IMG/VR virus record: IMGVR_UViG_3300044837_000053
Span: 1 to 24,883 of that record
Reading direction: 5' to 3' (one strand)
DNA: 24,883 nt
DNA from: a virus
In this document: positions 14,775 to 22,416 of the stretch, piece by piece
Layout: each line of letters starts with the position of its first letter
Position numbering within the stretch: position 1 is the stretch's first letter
Translations under genes and position numbers: made by a program
The notes under the pieces: model-generated
The model's database searches: none
Told to the model about the DNA's origin: nothing
The model's input: only the letters and a program-made list of their open reading frames with translations

Positions 14775-15103
14775 GTTTGTTTAACTCCTCCGTAGTACAG
14801 ACTGAAGACGTCGTGGTTGAGGCCGTCCGCAGCATAGCCTCGGTTGTAGAGACACATTGGTAGCGCAGCGATCTTCTCGATAGTGTCCCCGTCAGGGTTT
14901 CTATCGATCACGGTCACTTGATACCGCTGGACATAGCGGTACGGTAGATCACCAGCGAACTCAGTACGAGCCTGATCGCGTTGATACACGATGCAGGGGT
15001 ACTGCATTTGCACATTCGCCGGAGGTTGGAAATATACGTTACCGCTATCCAGAATGCTCTCAAGGAGAGACTGGAGCTGTAGCCGTGGGCCCATTATAGA
15101 CAC
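14771..15103 (-). CDS. Tail terminator / tail completion protein
   Basis: 107-110 aa. It reads 'LQLQSLLESILDSGNVYFQP', 'PPANVQMQYPCIVYQRDQAR', 'YRYVQRYQVTVIDRNPDGDT', 'KIAALPMCLYNRGYAADGLN', 'HDVFSLYYGG'. This is the pattern of minor capsid/tail-terminator proteins (SPP1 gp17-like role) in Gram-positive phages: short, with 'YPCIVYQRD' and 'RYQVTVID.DPD'. Two starts are possible: GTG 15103 (GAGG seven bases upstream) or ATG 15094 (GGGGGGTG six bases upstream). It overlaps the stopper gene by over 30 bases and the major tail gene by ATGA. Confidence 0.7.
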   Translation of the reverse strand: MSIMGPRLQLQSLLESILDSGNVYFQPPANVQMQYPCIVYQRDQARTEFAGDLPYRYVQRYQVTVIDRNPDGDTIEKIAALPMCLYNRGYAADGLNHDVFSLYYGGVKQT

Positions 15104-15401
15104 CCCCCAACCTCAAGATAAGCCGGGGGCGCTGCACTTCGACGGATTCAACCGCCCACAGCGCCCCCTGCCATCTCACGTAGCGCATGGCAAATATGTG
15201 TTCGTTGGCGTATGCGTCTGCGACAATACTGATGGAATTTCCGACAGTCAGATCGCTATTAACTTTCTGACTATCATCAATCCGCCGGGTGTTTCGGATA
15301 ACATCACCATAGTACTGGACTTCAGTGATTACGTCATCCCAAACACCCTGCGAAACTTCCATCGACTCGCCGTAGCCGACTACGTCGAAGAACTTTGCCA
15401 C
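15060..15401 (-). CDS. Head-tail stopper-like protein
   Basis: 113 aa from GTG 15401 (MAKFFDVVGYGESMEVSQGV), 15 bases after the capsid stop. Content: 'GVWDDVITEVQYYGDVIRNT', 'VNSDLTVGNSISIVADAYAN', 'HIFAMRYVRWQGALWAVESV', 'RPRLILRLGGVYNG'. The small beta-rich layout 'V.Y.GD........', 'N..LtvgN.iSivaD.ya......i.Y..w.g..W.v..vev.rPrL.l.lGgvYng' is a stopper-type protein family I recall from Gram-positive phages. No strong SD is visible before the GTG, so it may depend on translational coupling to the capsid gene. Confidence 0.7.
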   Translation of the reverse strand: MAKFFDVVGYGESMEVSQGVWDDVITEVQYYGDVIRNTRRIDDSQKVNSDLTVGNSISIVADAYANEHIFAMRYVRWQGALWAVESVEVQRPRLILRLGGVYNGPTATAPVSP

Positions 15402-15416
15402 GTCGAGCAGCCCGGT

Positions 15417-17423
15417 TTAGGCGGCCGGACGGGTGAACGACCACTCGTCTTCGGCGTTGGTGGCGAAGTAGTATCCGCTCGCCGGGACGGCCAGGACGTT
15501 GAGCGTCGCGCCGACGGCCAGAGCGGTCTGAGCGCCCGCGGACAGCGTGGCGTTGGTGTCGCCGTTCTTGTAGGTGACGCCGGTCTTGGTCGGGATGGTG
15601 ACGACGCCGGTCGCCTTCACGAAGGTCGGGTCGGTCGGAGCGACCAGGACGTTGGTCGACGCGGTCTTCTTGATGACCAGCGCCGAGAACATCCGGGTGA
15701 GCGCGCCCGAGACACGGGTCTCGATCAGGTACTTGTACTGGTTGTAGTCGATGTCGAAGTCGTCGAACAAGTTGACTTCGCCACCTTTATCTGCTCCGAT
15801 GTTGTAGTCGGAGAGATTGACGATGATGCCGACCAGGTCGTCGACGGTGTTCATCACCTCGACCTCGACGATCTCCGACACCATCAGCGCCGCGGCGAGG
15901 TCTGCGATGCTGTTGTACAGACGCCGACCGAGGGTGTCCTTGAGCAGGAGCATCTCGACGATGACCTGATTGGTCGTGTAGAAGGACGGCGAACCGGAGC
16001 CCTTGTAGAAGGTACGAGCCCGCAGGACGGACTCGATGACCTCCGTGTAGCTCGAGGAAGCGTCGTCGATGTTCACGGTCACGGTGACGGCGAACGCCTC
16101 GTGCTCGTTGTAGATCGATCGGATGCCGGCGCCGTCGGTGGCGGCCATCGGATCCTTGATCTTGTCCTCGTCGTCCACGGCCCGGCCGTCGCCGATCAAG
16201 ATCGCGCGCGCGAGCTCCTCGTCGAGCATGACCCGCATCTCGGCGCGCATCCACGCCACGACGTCGAAGTCGACGATGTCGACGATGTCGTCCCGGTCGA
16301 GCTTCTGCTTCTTGTAGACCGTGGTCGGGCTGGTGGTCCGGGCCGTAACCGAGAACCACTCTTCCTTCTTGTAGGAGCCCTTGATGTAGCCCAGCGCACG
16401 CGCGGCGTCCTGGGTGATGTCCGCGGTGATCGTCTTCACGCGCGAGAATGGGCTGTGGTGGGTGCCGTTGAGCACGCCGGGAACCCACGCCATCCGGCGG
16501 GACTTGAACTCCGGCGTACCGCCGAGGGTCTTCGCGTCCGGGAAGAGCACGTCGAGGTTGGTGATGCCGTGCGCAACGGCGTACTCCTCGACCGCGGCCT
16601 TCAGGGACCCGCCCTTGATCGCCGAGGCCATCAGACCCTGCATGTCGGAGTGCGAGAGCACGTGACGCTCGAGCGCCGGAGGGGTCTCGCCCTTCTCGAA
16701 GATGTTCTTGTGGACCATGTCGGTTCCTTCCTTGTTACCCTCGTCGCCAGCGTCGTCGCCCGGCTTGTTGTCGTCGGTCTTGATGTCGGAGTGCGCCGCC
16801 TGGTCGGCCTTCGCGCCGGTGGCCTGCTCGAGAGCGGCACCGATCATGAAGTTGACGACCTGCTTCTGCTGATCGCTCAGAGAGTCGTAGACGTCCTGAA
16901 CCGTCGTGTCCGCGTGTTCGATGACCTCTTCGGTATCGTCGTCTTCCGCCGGACCTGCTCCGTGCTGCAAGGTCAGGCCGGTGTAGATCACGGCCTCGTC
17001 CTCGAGGGTCACCGGTTCGTCGGAATCGCTGTGCTGGACCCGAACGTAGTCGATGAGAGCCCCGGGGTTTGCGCCCGAGAGAACCAGGCTAACCTCGCGA
17101 ACCATGCCGTGCAAGACCCGCTTGGCCTTCTCGACCAGTTGGTTCGCGTAGATGCTGAGCGCGTTGATGTCCTGGTGCTCGACGAGAGCCTTGGCGTTCT
17201 TGCCCTGCTTCGTCTCGTTGAAGAAGGCGTCGCAGCGAAGACCCTCAGTCTTCGCCGTGAGCAGAACGTGCCCCAAGATGTTGTCGGGGCTGTCGTGGCC
17301 GTGCTGCCAAACCAGCGGAACCTTCTTGCCATTCATGTGACTGAAGGCGTTGGTACCGATAGTCCTGCCGTCGGAGCACTTGAGACCAGCCTTGGTGGCC
17401 CACCCGCTGAAATCAGGTTCCAT
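15417..17423 (-). CDS. Capsid maturation protease-major capsid protein fusion
   Basis: 668 aa. Residues 1-130 are an HK97-type (S78-like) prohead protease: 'FSGWATKAGLKCSDGRTI', VPLVWQHGHDSPDNILGHVL with probable catalytic His 41 or 43, and REVSLVLSGANPGALIDYV with probable catalytic Ser 112. Residues about 150-235 are an acidic, flexible linker that may work as scaffold. From about 236 follows an HK97-fold major capsid protein (DVVAWMRAEMRVMLDEELAR, 'AILIGDGR', 'EHEAFAVTVTVNIDDASSSY'). The last 75 residues form an Ig-like domain (APTDPTFVKATGVVTIPTKT ... WSFTRPAA). Fusions of this kind are known in actinophages. ATG 17423 overlaps the portal stop. An internal start at 16718 may give free capsid protein. 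Confidence 0.92.
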   Translation of the reverse strand: MEPDFSGWATKAGLKCSDGRTIGTNAFSHMNGKKVPLVWQHGHDSPDNILGHVLLTAKTEGLRCDAFFNETKQGKNAKALVEHQDINALSIYANQLVEKAKRVLHGMVREVSLVLSGANPGALIDYVRVQHSDSDEPVTLEDEAVIYTGLTLQHGAGPAEDDDTEEVIEHADTTVQDVYDSLSDQQKQVVNFMIGAALEQATGAKADQAAHSDIKTDDNKPGDDAGDEGNKEGTDMVHKNIFEKGETPPALERHVLSHSDMQGLMASAIKGGSLKAAVEEYAVAHGITNLDVLFPDAKTLGGTPEFKSRRMAWVPGVLNGTHHSPFSRVKTITADITQDAARALGYIKGSYKKEEWFSVTARTTSPTTVYKKQKLDRDDIVDIVDFDVVAWMRAEMRVMLDEELARAILIGDGRAVDDEDKIKDPMAATDGAGIRSIYNEHEAFAVTVTVNIDDASSSYTEVIESVLRARTFYKGSGSPSFYTTNQVIVEMLLLKDTLGRRLYNSIADLAAALMVSEIVEVEVMNTVDDLVGIIVNLSDYNIGADKGGEVNLFDDFDIDYNQYKYLIETRVSGALTRMFSALVIKKTASTNVLVAPTDPTFVKATGVVTIPTKTGVTYKNGDTNATLSAGAQTALAVGATLNVLAVPASGYYFATNAEDEWSFTRPAA
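16716..16733 (-). promoter_or_regulatory. Internal ribosome binding site and start for free capsid protein
   Basis: Inside the fusion gene, in frame, the minus strand reads AAGGAAGGAACCGACATG. The AGGAAGG block is a strong SD with seven bases to the ATG at 16716-16718. Starting there would give a 433-aa protein beginning MVHKNIFEKGETPP, that is, exactly the capsid domain without protease and acidic linker. The proper SD spacing at the domain boundary suggests it is used. Confidence 0.55.
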
Positions 17424-18660
17424 TTTGGCTGTTGTCTCCCTTCGGTATTGTTGGATCTGGAGTGACTGGCCCCGACGGAGCCGGCATGTTGTTGTTCTTG
17501 AGCTGATCGGCTTGTGGATCTTTCGAAGGCTTCCAACCGATCGCGACTCGAATGTCGTTCGGAGAAGCGATCAGGTTTCTGGTGAACTTGTCGGCGATCT
17601 CTGCGACTTCGGTGATCGGAACGAGGCGGAACGGATCACGGAAGAACATGATCGACTGGTTCTGCGAACGAGCGGTCTTAGTGAGGAAGGTGCGCCGCAT
17701 CGCTTCGACGATCGCAGTCAGGATTGGTGCGATCGTGCGATTCATGTAGTTGAGCATCGCCTTCTCGTCAGCTGTGCCGTTCATGACTTCCTCGGTCAAG
17801 CCCAGCTGGCTGTAGAGCATGTTGGTCAAGTACTCGACTTGCTTGAGCAGATTGTTCTCGGCCGGGCGATTCAGCTGAGTGATCTTCTCGGTTCCGTCTG
17901 TATAGGCAATGCCGTACTGGCTACCCTTAAGTTGGAACTCGATGTCCTTACGCCGCTGTTCGGCCTGTTGCCGCCTAGCTTCAGACTTGATGACGTAAGG
18001 TAGCTGAATGATCATGTCCAGCTTACCGGAACTAGACTGCTCGTCGACGGCGTCCAGAAGGTTGAGTTTCCGGATGAGCCTCTGAAGAGTGGAGCTCGTC
18101 TCGTTCATCACCGTATAAAGCGGGTTCTCGACGATAGCGACGAACTTCTTCTCGAGAGTGATCTCTTCACGTCGACCAGTTTGATCGTTGTACAGACTAA
18201 CTCGAACGTGTTGAGGAAACCAACCAACGACCTCTCCAACACGAAGGGTCCTGATGTCGAAGCTCCCCGAAACCGCTGGATTGATCGTCGTATCAACTGG
18301 AACGATCGCCGCGACTCCTCTGTCGAAGAGGGTCAAAGCGATGTCTTGTCTGAATGCCGTCGCCGCCTGATCAATGTTGGCTTCAAGCGTCAAACAAGTG
18401 TTCAAACCACTGTCGATGTCATCCACGTATCGTCGAGCATCGTCTGTACGAACATGTCTGACATCGATAGCCGACACATCGATGCTCAAACGAGCATAGA
18501 TCGACGAAATGATCGATCGCTCGTTTGAAATGTTCAATCGAACACGATCAGGTCGAGTTCCGTAAGACGCGCCACCGCCATAAGACTTGAACTGAGCCAC
18601 CAGGTCCATGTTCAAGAAGGCGTTCCAAGCGTGCTTCAAACGTGAAGTAAATCCTGCCAT
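17413..18660 (-). CDS. Portal protein
   Basis: 415 aa, from ATG 18660 with AGGAGGGAGGTGACGC upstream. HK97-type portal pattern: 'WNAFLN', 'SIISSIYARLSIDVSAIDVR', 'DDIDSGLNTCLTLEANIDQA', 'GVAAIVPVD', 'WFPQHVRVSLYNDQTGRREE', then the long helical part 'LKGSQYGIAYTDGTEKITQL', 'AENNLLKQVEYLTNMLYSQL' and GLTEEVMNGTADEKAMLNYM, and the wing/crown 'RTFLTKTARSQNQSIMFFRD'. The tail is Pro/Asn-rich. The dodecameric portal is the DNA channel at one capsid vertex. Position between terminase and capsid protease-MCP is standard. Third-position GC is low compared with the capsid gene, as fits a 12-copy protein. Confidence 0.92.
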   Translation of the reverse strand: MAGFTSRLKHAWNAFLNMDLVAQFKSYGGGASYGTRPDRVRLNISNERSIISSIYARLSIDVSAIDVRHVRTDDARRYVDDIDSGLNTCLTLEANIDQAATAFRQDIALTLFDRGVAAIVPVDTTINPAVSGSFDIRTLRVGEVVGWFPQHVRVSLYNDQTGRREEITLEKKFVAIVENPLYTVMNETSSTLQRLIRKLNLLDAVDEQSSSGKLDMIIQLPYVIKSEARRQQAEQRRKDIEFQLKGSQYGIAYTDGTEKITQLNRPAENNLLKQVEYLTNMLYSQLGLTEEVMNGTADEKAMLNYMNRTIAPILTAIVEAMRRTFLTKTARSQNQSIMFFRDPFRLVPITEVAEIADKFTRNLIASPNDIRVAIGWKPSKDPQADQLKNNNMPAPSGPVTPDPTIPKGDNSQNGT

Positions 18661-18696
18661 GCGTCACCTCCCTCCTGGAATATGGGGCGCGAACGC

Positions 18697-18996
18697 CTAC
18701 TTCATGGTTGTAATCTTGTGAACACCTTGTCGGTTTGGCTTGATGAACTTCGTCGGCTCTGGAGTGGACGACAAACCCGGCGTGTTGGAACGGGGGGCCG
18801 TCTTACGCTCGAGTGACGCAAGAATCTTATCTCCATGCTCCAGAAGCACAGCAGCCGCGACAGTAGCGCCAACAGCGAAGAGACCCTTGGCCAGCTCTTT
18901 TTTAGAGCTTTTAGGTGAAGAAATGGCTGTAGTTTTTCGTTGGCCCCATTTCATGCCTTTGACACCGTGGTGGGCCATCACCTCATCGAATGTCAC
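18697..18996 (-). CDS. 99-aa protein with HHGVKGMKWG motif, copy B
   Basis: GTG 18996 overlaps the terminase stop as GTGA, with GGAGG seven bases upstream. Residues 9-18 are HHGVKGMKWG, directly after MTFDEVMA. A membrane-like helix follows (about 35-55, LAKGLFAVGATVAAAVLLEH), then a Pro/Ser/Lys-rich tail. The H-G-[VI]-K-G-M-[KR]-W-G motif is known at the ends of MuF/capsid-related proteins and in small proteins of many phages of Gram-positive bacteria; its function is not known to me. It lies between large terminase and portal, so a head-associated or DNA-injection role is plausible. A second gene with the same motif lies on the other side of the terminase. Confidence 0.75.
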   Translation of the reverse strand: MTFDEVMAHHGVKGMKWGQRKTTAISSPKSSKKELAKGLFAVGATVAAAVLLEHGDKILASLERKTAPRSNTPGLSSTPEPTKFIKPNRQGVHKITTMK

Positions 18997-20735
18997 TCGA
19001 AAGCCTCCTTGTGGGCCTTGTACGCGATATAGGCATCCATCAAGGCTGCCACGTTATCGATTTTCTCCTCTTGACGCTTCTTTAGGAGTTTACGGTTTCC
19101 GTTCGTGTCCTCGAGCGTGATCGCATTCCCCATAGCGAAAGACATCAAAGCTTGATCGAAGAACAACATTCGCTCTTCACTGAGAATCTTGATCTCCCCA
19201 AGAGGGACAGACTCAGTTCTCGCACCCTGAATGACTTTTTCGATGCCAAAAGGACCGTTCTCCGCTTCCCAACGGGCGACGAATTCCTTGGCGTTGTATG
19301 GGTCGAAGCCTAGCGAACGAACATCGTAACTTTTACTCTCAATGAAGGCGTCAAGATCCTCGTACACCTCCATCATGTCAAGGATGGTTCCTTCGAGAAC
19401 GTGCAGACTTCCTTCGTTGATGAATTCGTCGTACTTAGCCCGCATGGCGCCAGGCAACTTCATCAATGTCAACGAAGTTATATAGCTTCGGGTCTTTACA
19501 CCGAACCCTTTTCGCAATGGGAACAAGAAAGTGAACGCACAGAAGTCGTCACCCTGCGAAAGGTCGGCACCAAGTGAACAAGGAAGCTCCCAGAACTCCC
19601 GAACACGGTGAGGAATCGTTTCTTCGTAGGTGAAGTAGTACGTATAACCTTCCATCGGAATACCGAAACGCTTAGCTAGGATGTCGTTTCGTGAGGCCGG
19701 CGCCTTCTCGGCCCGTTCGACATCCAATTGGTACGTTTCGTATGTGACGGTGAGGCCGATGTTCGGATTCGCCTTAGGCCACATCGCAGGGTTGGCAACT
19801 TCTTCCAACTCATCCAGCTTATAGTGCCAGATCGAAACATGGGGCGCAAGATAGTCCCCTCTCAGAATGGTGGCGAGTTCCATTTTGATAGTATCGCCAG
19901 AACCGTTCCGAACTGTTCCCTCTGAACTGATGGCGATGATGAGCCAGTCGTCCAACTTTGAAGCGCCTTGTTCAACTGCTCCGACAACATCTTCTCGAAG
20001 ATCCCCAGAAAGCCATTCGTCGATTGTAGAGACTTTTGGACGAAGACCTTGGAGCTTAGGGATGGCCATTGGTCGAACTTCAACCAACGAACCGGTGAGA
20101 AAGTTCTCAACGCCCTTCTTGGTTGGCGAAAGTTTCTGACGAAGGAATCTGGACCCTGTCGTGTTCTGCAAAGAACCCTCGGTAAGGAACTTGAAGAGAG
20201 GTCCTCTACTTCTGGTGATGGAAGTCCGGATAGGCGACATGACTTCGTCGGCCTGCTTCATCGTCGGCGCTGTGGTGATCTGGTGTGTTGTCGAAGTGTC
20301 GACATTCAAGAAGTAGTTTTGGATACACGACGCGTACATCGACTTAGCAGCACCTCGAGCGATGATGAGGTACTGCTTCGTGGTCAACCTCTTCTTGATA
20401 GTCTTCTTGACGTAACGACCACCATGATTCTTCGGTGACGGAACATAAACACTTCGTTCTTGGAAGTGGTACCAGCCGAAAATCTGCTCAGCCCAGAGCT
20501 TGAAGGATGGAAGTAGATGGAGGTCACTTCCATCCGTCAGCGTCAGTTCGTTTTCGCAGTATAGGACGAATCCGTCGACAGCCTTGTCGTCGTAATAGAT
20601 GCTCGGATTGGCTATCAGCGCATCAATGCGATTCATCTCCATAGCAATTTCCCGATTTACAGGGATCTCACCACGAAGCACCGCGTCACGAAACTGACCG
20701 TAATAGATCGGTGTCGCTTTGTTTGATAGCGCCAC
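18993..20735 (-). CDS. terL: Terminase large subunit
   Basis: 580 aa, start GTG 20735 with GGAGG eight bases upstream. ATPase domain: adenine/Q-like region 'LLPSFKLWAEQIFGWYHFQE', Walker A-like ARGAAKS at 126-132, Walker B TIDEW at about 237-241, coupling motif 'IIAISSEG' near 266-273. Nuclease domain: SLGADLSQGDD with Asp 391, GFDPYNAKE with Asp 478, and KIDNVAALMDAY with Asp 560 as likely metal ligands. Length and motif order match the HK97/phiC31-like terminase family. It packages DNA through the portal and cuts at packaging start and end. The candidate small terminase and HNH genes are about 3.1 kb upstream, not adjacent. Confidence 0.95.
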   Translation of the reverse strand: MALSNKATPIYYGQFRDAVLRGEIPVNREIAMEMNRIDALIANPSIYYDDKAVDGFVLYCENELTLTDGSDLHLLPSFKLWAEQIFGWYHFQERSVYVPSPKNHGGRYVKKTIKKRLTTKQYLIIARGAAKSMYASCIQNYFLNVDTSTTHQITTAPTMKQADEVMSPIRTSITRSRGPLFKFLTEGSLQNTTGSRFLRQKLSPTKKGVENFLTGSLVEVRPMAIPKLQGLRPKVSTIDEWLSGDLREDVVGAVEQGASKLDDWLIIAISSEGTVRNGSGDTIKMELATILRGDYLAPHVSIWHYKLDELEEVANPAMWPKANPNIGLTVTYETYQLDVERAEKAPASRNDILAKRFGIPMEGYTYYFTYEETIPHRVREFWELPCSLGADLSQGDDFCAFTFLFPLRKGFGVKTRSYITSLTLMKLPGAMRAKYDEFINEGSLHVLEGTILDMMEVYEDLDAFIESKSYDVRSLGFDPYNAKEFVARWEAENGPFGIEKVIQGARTESVPLGEIKILSEERMLFFDQALMSFAMGNAITLEDTNGNRKLLKKRQEEKIDNVAALMDAYIAYKAHKEAFE

Positions 20736-20751
20736 TTACCAACCCTCCTTT

Positions 20752-21108
20752 CTATGCCGTTGATTTCTTCTTGAGTAGACCGCTGACTTGCTGACCCGCA
20801 GCATCGTTGGCGACTCGAGTGATTTGGTTCTTTCCCACACCGACAAGCAGGTCAAGAACGAACTTCTTCGCCTGTGAGCCTGGCTGAAGTGCGGAGAACT
20901 GCCGCTCCAAGTTCACTCGTGTGACGTATGCCTGAAGCTCGTTGTTGCTGAGAGCTTTTCGACCGCCGGCCTTGGCTTTTCCCTTGATCACCTGGACGTT
21001 GGTGTGATCCTGTGAGGGCGGGGCAGACATCGAAGGCATACCACCTCGAACGCCCCACTTCATCCCCTTGATCCCGTGGTGAGCAAGGATTTCGTCGAGT
21101 GTTTTCAT
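20752..21108 (-). CDS. 118-aa protein with HHGIKGMKWG motif, copy A
   Basis: ATG 21108 is chosen because TAAGGAGGT lies just before it and because the product then starts MKTLDEILAHHGIKGMKWGV, aligned with copy B (MTFDEVMAHHGVKGMKWGQ). The longer frame to 21198 overlaps the fibre gene and lacks an SD. After the motif comes a Pro/Ser-rich stretch, a basic part (VIKGKAKAGGRKALSNNELQ), then 'YVTRVNLERQFSALQPGSQA', a helical hydrophobic segment (FVLDLLVGVGKNQI) and a basic end. Proteins with this motif are associated with capsid genes in many phages. It precedes the large terminase. Confidence 0.75.
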   Translation of the reverse strand: MKTLDEILAHHGIKGMKWGVRGGMPSMSAPPSQDHTNVQVIKGKAKAGGRKALSNNELQAYVTRVNLERQFSALQPGSQAKKFVLDLLVGVGKNQITRVANDAAGQQVSGLLKKKSTA

Positions 21109-21118
21109 CAATACCTCC

Positions 21119-22408
21119 TTACTGCCACTTGATGCCAACCTTGGGGCCATTGTCCGAACCGCCGGCGGTGAAGTTGGCGCCGAGTGCTCCGGAAACACCG
21201 GTTTGGGTCAACGAAGCAGAGCTCTGAGTTCCTGTCGGAGCTGCCTGATCGTAGACGTATGGGTTACTCGAGCCGATCGATCGAAGACCACAACCAGAGA
21301 CCTGACCTGTGACCGAGAGCCAGTACATAGTTCCTGTAGCCACGGCTTGGGGTACTGTCAACGCCAGTTCCTTGGAACCTGTGCTTGTGGTGTCCACCTG
21401 ACCCGCGTCGTAAAGCAGGCTGCTGTTTCCTGGGAAACCATCAGCTCCAGCTGTCCGAATTCCGAGTCGAACTTTTCCTCCCGCGCCCGCGGCCGATGAA
21501 ACTTCAACCGACAACGAAGCGATAGTTCCGCCAACTTCGACGGGCATGGGAACACAGAACTCGGTGTTCGTGCCCGTCGTCAAATTTGCGCCGACGAAAC
21601 CGCTCGGAGCCGAAGACCACTTACCGGACTTGGGGTGAAGACCGCCAGGGAGACCTTGTGGGCCTGTGGCACCAGTGGCTCCGGTCGAACCAGCAGACCC
21701 AGTGGCACCAGTCGAACCAGTTGCTCCCGTTGCTCCTGTCGATCCAGCAGGACCAACCAGCGAGGCGAGCCAAGCGGTCTGATTTCCGACGAAACCGTTG
21801 GCGACAGCTACCTGATAGGCGTTGTCGCCATCTGTACCGTGTTGGCCTTGATCGCCGGTGTCACCCTTATCGCCTTTGGCACCCGTAGCACCGGTCGAGC
21901 CCGCGGAACCTGCGGCACCAGTCGCTCCCGTTGACCCAGCAGAACCAGTTGCGCCAGTCGCTCCGGTAGCTCCAACGAGAGAGGCGAGCCAAGCGGCCTG
22001 ATTGCCGACGAAGCCCGCATTGACTGCGACCTGATAGGCCGACAAGCCATCAGCTCCATCGGAACCGATGATTCCGTCGGAGCCGTCGTCGCCCTTATCT
22101 CCCTTGTCGCCTTTCGCACCGGTGGCTCCTGTCGCCCCAGTAGAACCCGTGGCTCCAGTAGGACCTGTTGGGCCCGTGGGACCGGGAACGCCCTCGAAAG
22201 TGGCATCGGCGATGGCCTGAGTAATCAGAGCATCGACCTGATCCGAGCGAAGATAGTAGATGAGGTCCGCCCAAGTGTGAACCCCATCTCCAATCTTCAG
22301 CTTTCCAGTATCACTCTCGAGTCCCGGCTCTCCTGCCAAGAGAATCGGGTTGTCGGATGTCCACTCCGCGGCGAAACCTCGGCGGAGTTTGAATCTGAAC
22401 GCTTTCAT
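21119..22408 (-). CDS. Collagen-like fibre protein with Mtd-type N-terminus
   Basis: 429 aa, start ATG 22408 with AGGAGGGGTG directly upstream; the longer frame to 22510 overlaps the connector gene without SD. Residues 1-55 are the 'LRRG.AAEWTSDNPIL..GEPGLE.DTGKLKIGDG...WADL.Y' domain found at the start of major-tropism-determinant-like and head-fibre proteins. Residues 73-121, 146-193 and 219-257 are collagen Gly-X-Y repeats rich in GATGSTGAT and GAKGDKGD. Two copies of a 22-aa module (AYQVAVNAGFVGNQAAWLAS and AYQVAVANGFVGNQTAWLAS) interrupt them. The C-terminal 170 aa is a beta-rich head domain. It is a trimeric surface fibre, of tail or head; location beside neck and terminase genes leaves this open. 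Confidence 0.85.
   Translation of the reverse strand: MKAFRFKLRRGFAAEWTSDNPILLAGEPGLESDTGKLKIGDGVHTWADLIYYLRSDQVDALITQAIADATFEGVPGPTGPTGPTGATGSTGATGATGAKGDKGDKGDDGSDGIIGSDGADGLSAYQVAVNAGFVGNQAAWLASLVGATGATGATGSAGSTGATGAAGSAGSTGATGAKGDKGDTGDQGQHGTDGDNAYQVAVANGFVGNQTAWLASLVGPAGSTGATGATGSTGATGSAGSTGATGATGPQGLPGGLHPKSGKWSSAPSGFVGANLTTGTNTEFCVPMPVEVGGTIASLSVEVSSAAGAGGKVRLGIRTAGADGFPGNSSLLYDAGQVDTTSTGSKELALTVPQAVATGTMYWLSVTGQVSGCGLRSIGSSNPYVYDQAAPTGTQSSASLTQTGVSGALGANFTAGGSDNGPKVGIKWQ
21638..22192 (-). repeat. Collagen Gly-X-Y repeat region
   Basis: Codons for Gly-X-Y triplets run in three blocks, divided by two copies of an A-Y-Q-V-A-V-x-x-G-F-V-G-N-Q-x-A-W-L-A-S-L-V-G module. The DNA is repetitive (for example CCAGTGGCACCAGTCGAACC on the plus strand), so copy-number change by slippage is likely. 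Confidence 0.85.
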
Positions 22409-22416
22409 CACCCCTC

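Noticed and set aside
14991-17465. A very long plus-strand open frame (824 codons) antisense to the capsid gene.
   Set aside because: It mirrors the GC-rich third positions of the protease-capsid gene, has no SD or recognisable domain, and is Arg/Val/Asp/Gly-rich low-complexity sequence as expected for a shadow frame.
21586-21934. Plus-strand frames across the collagen repeats as possible genes.
   Set aside because: They are complements of Gly-X-Y codons and low-complexity; no SD is present.
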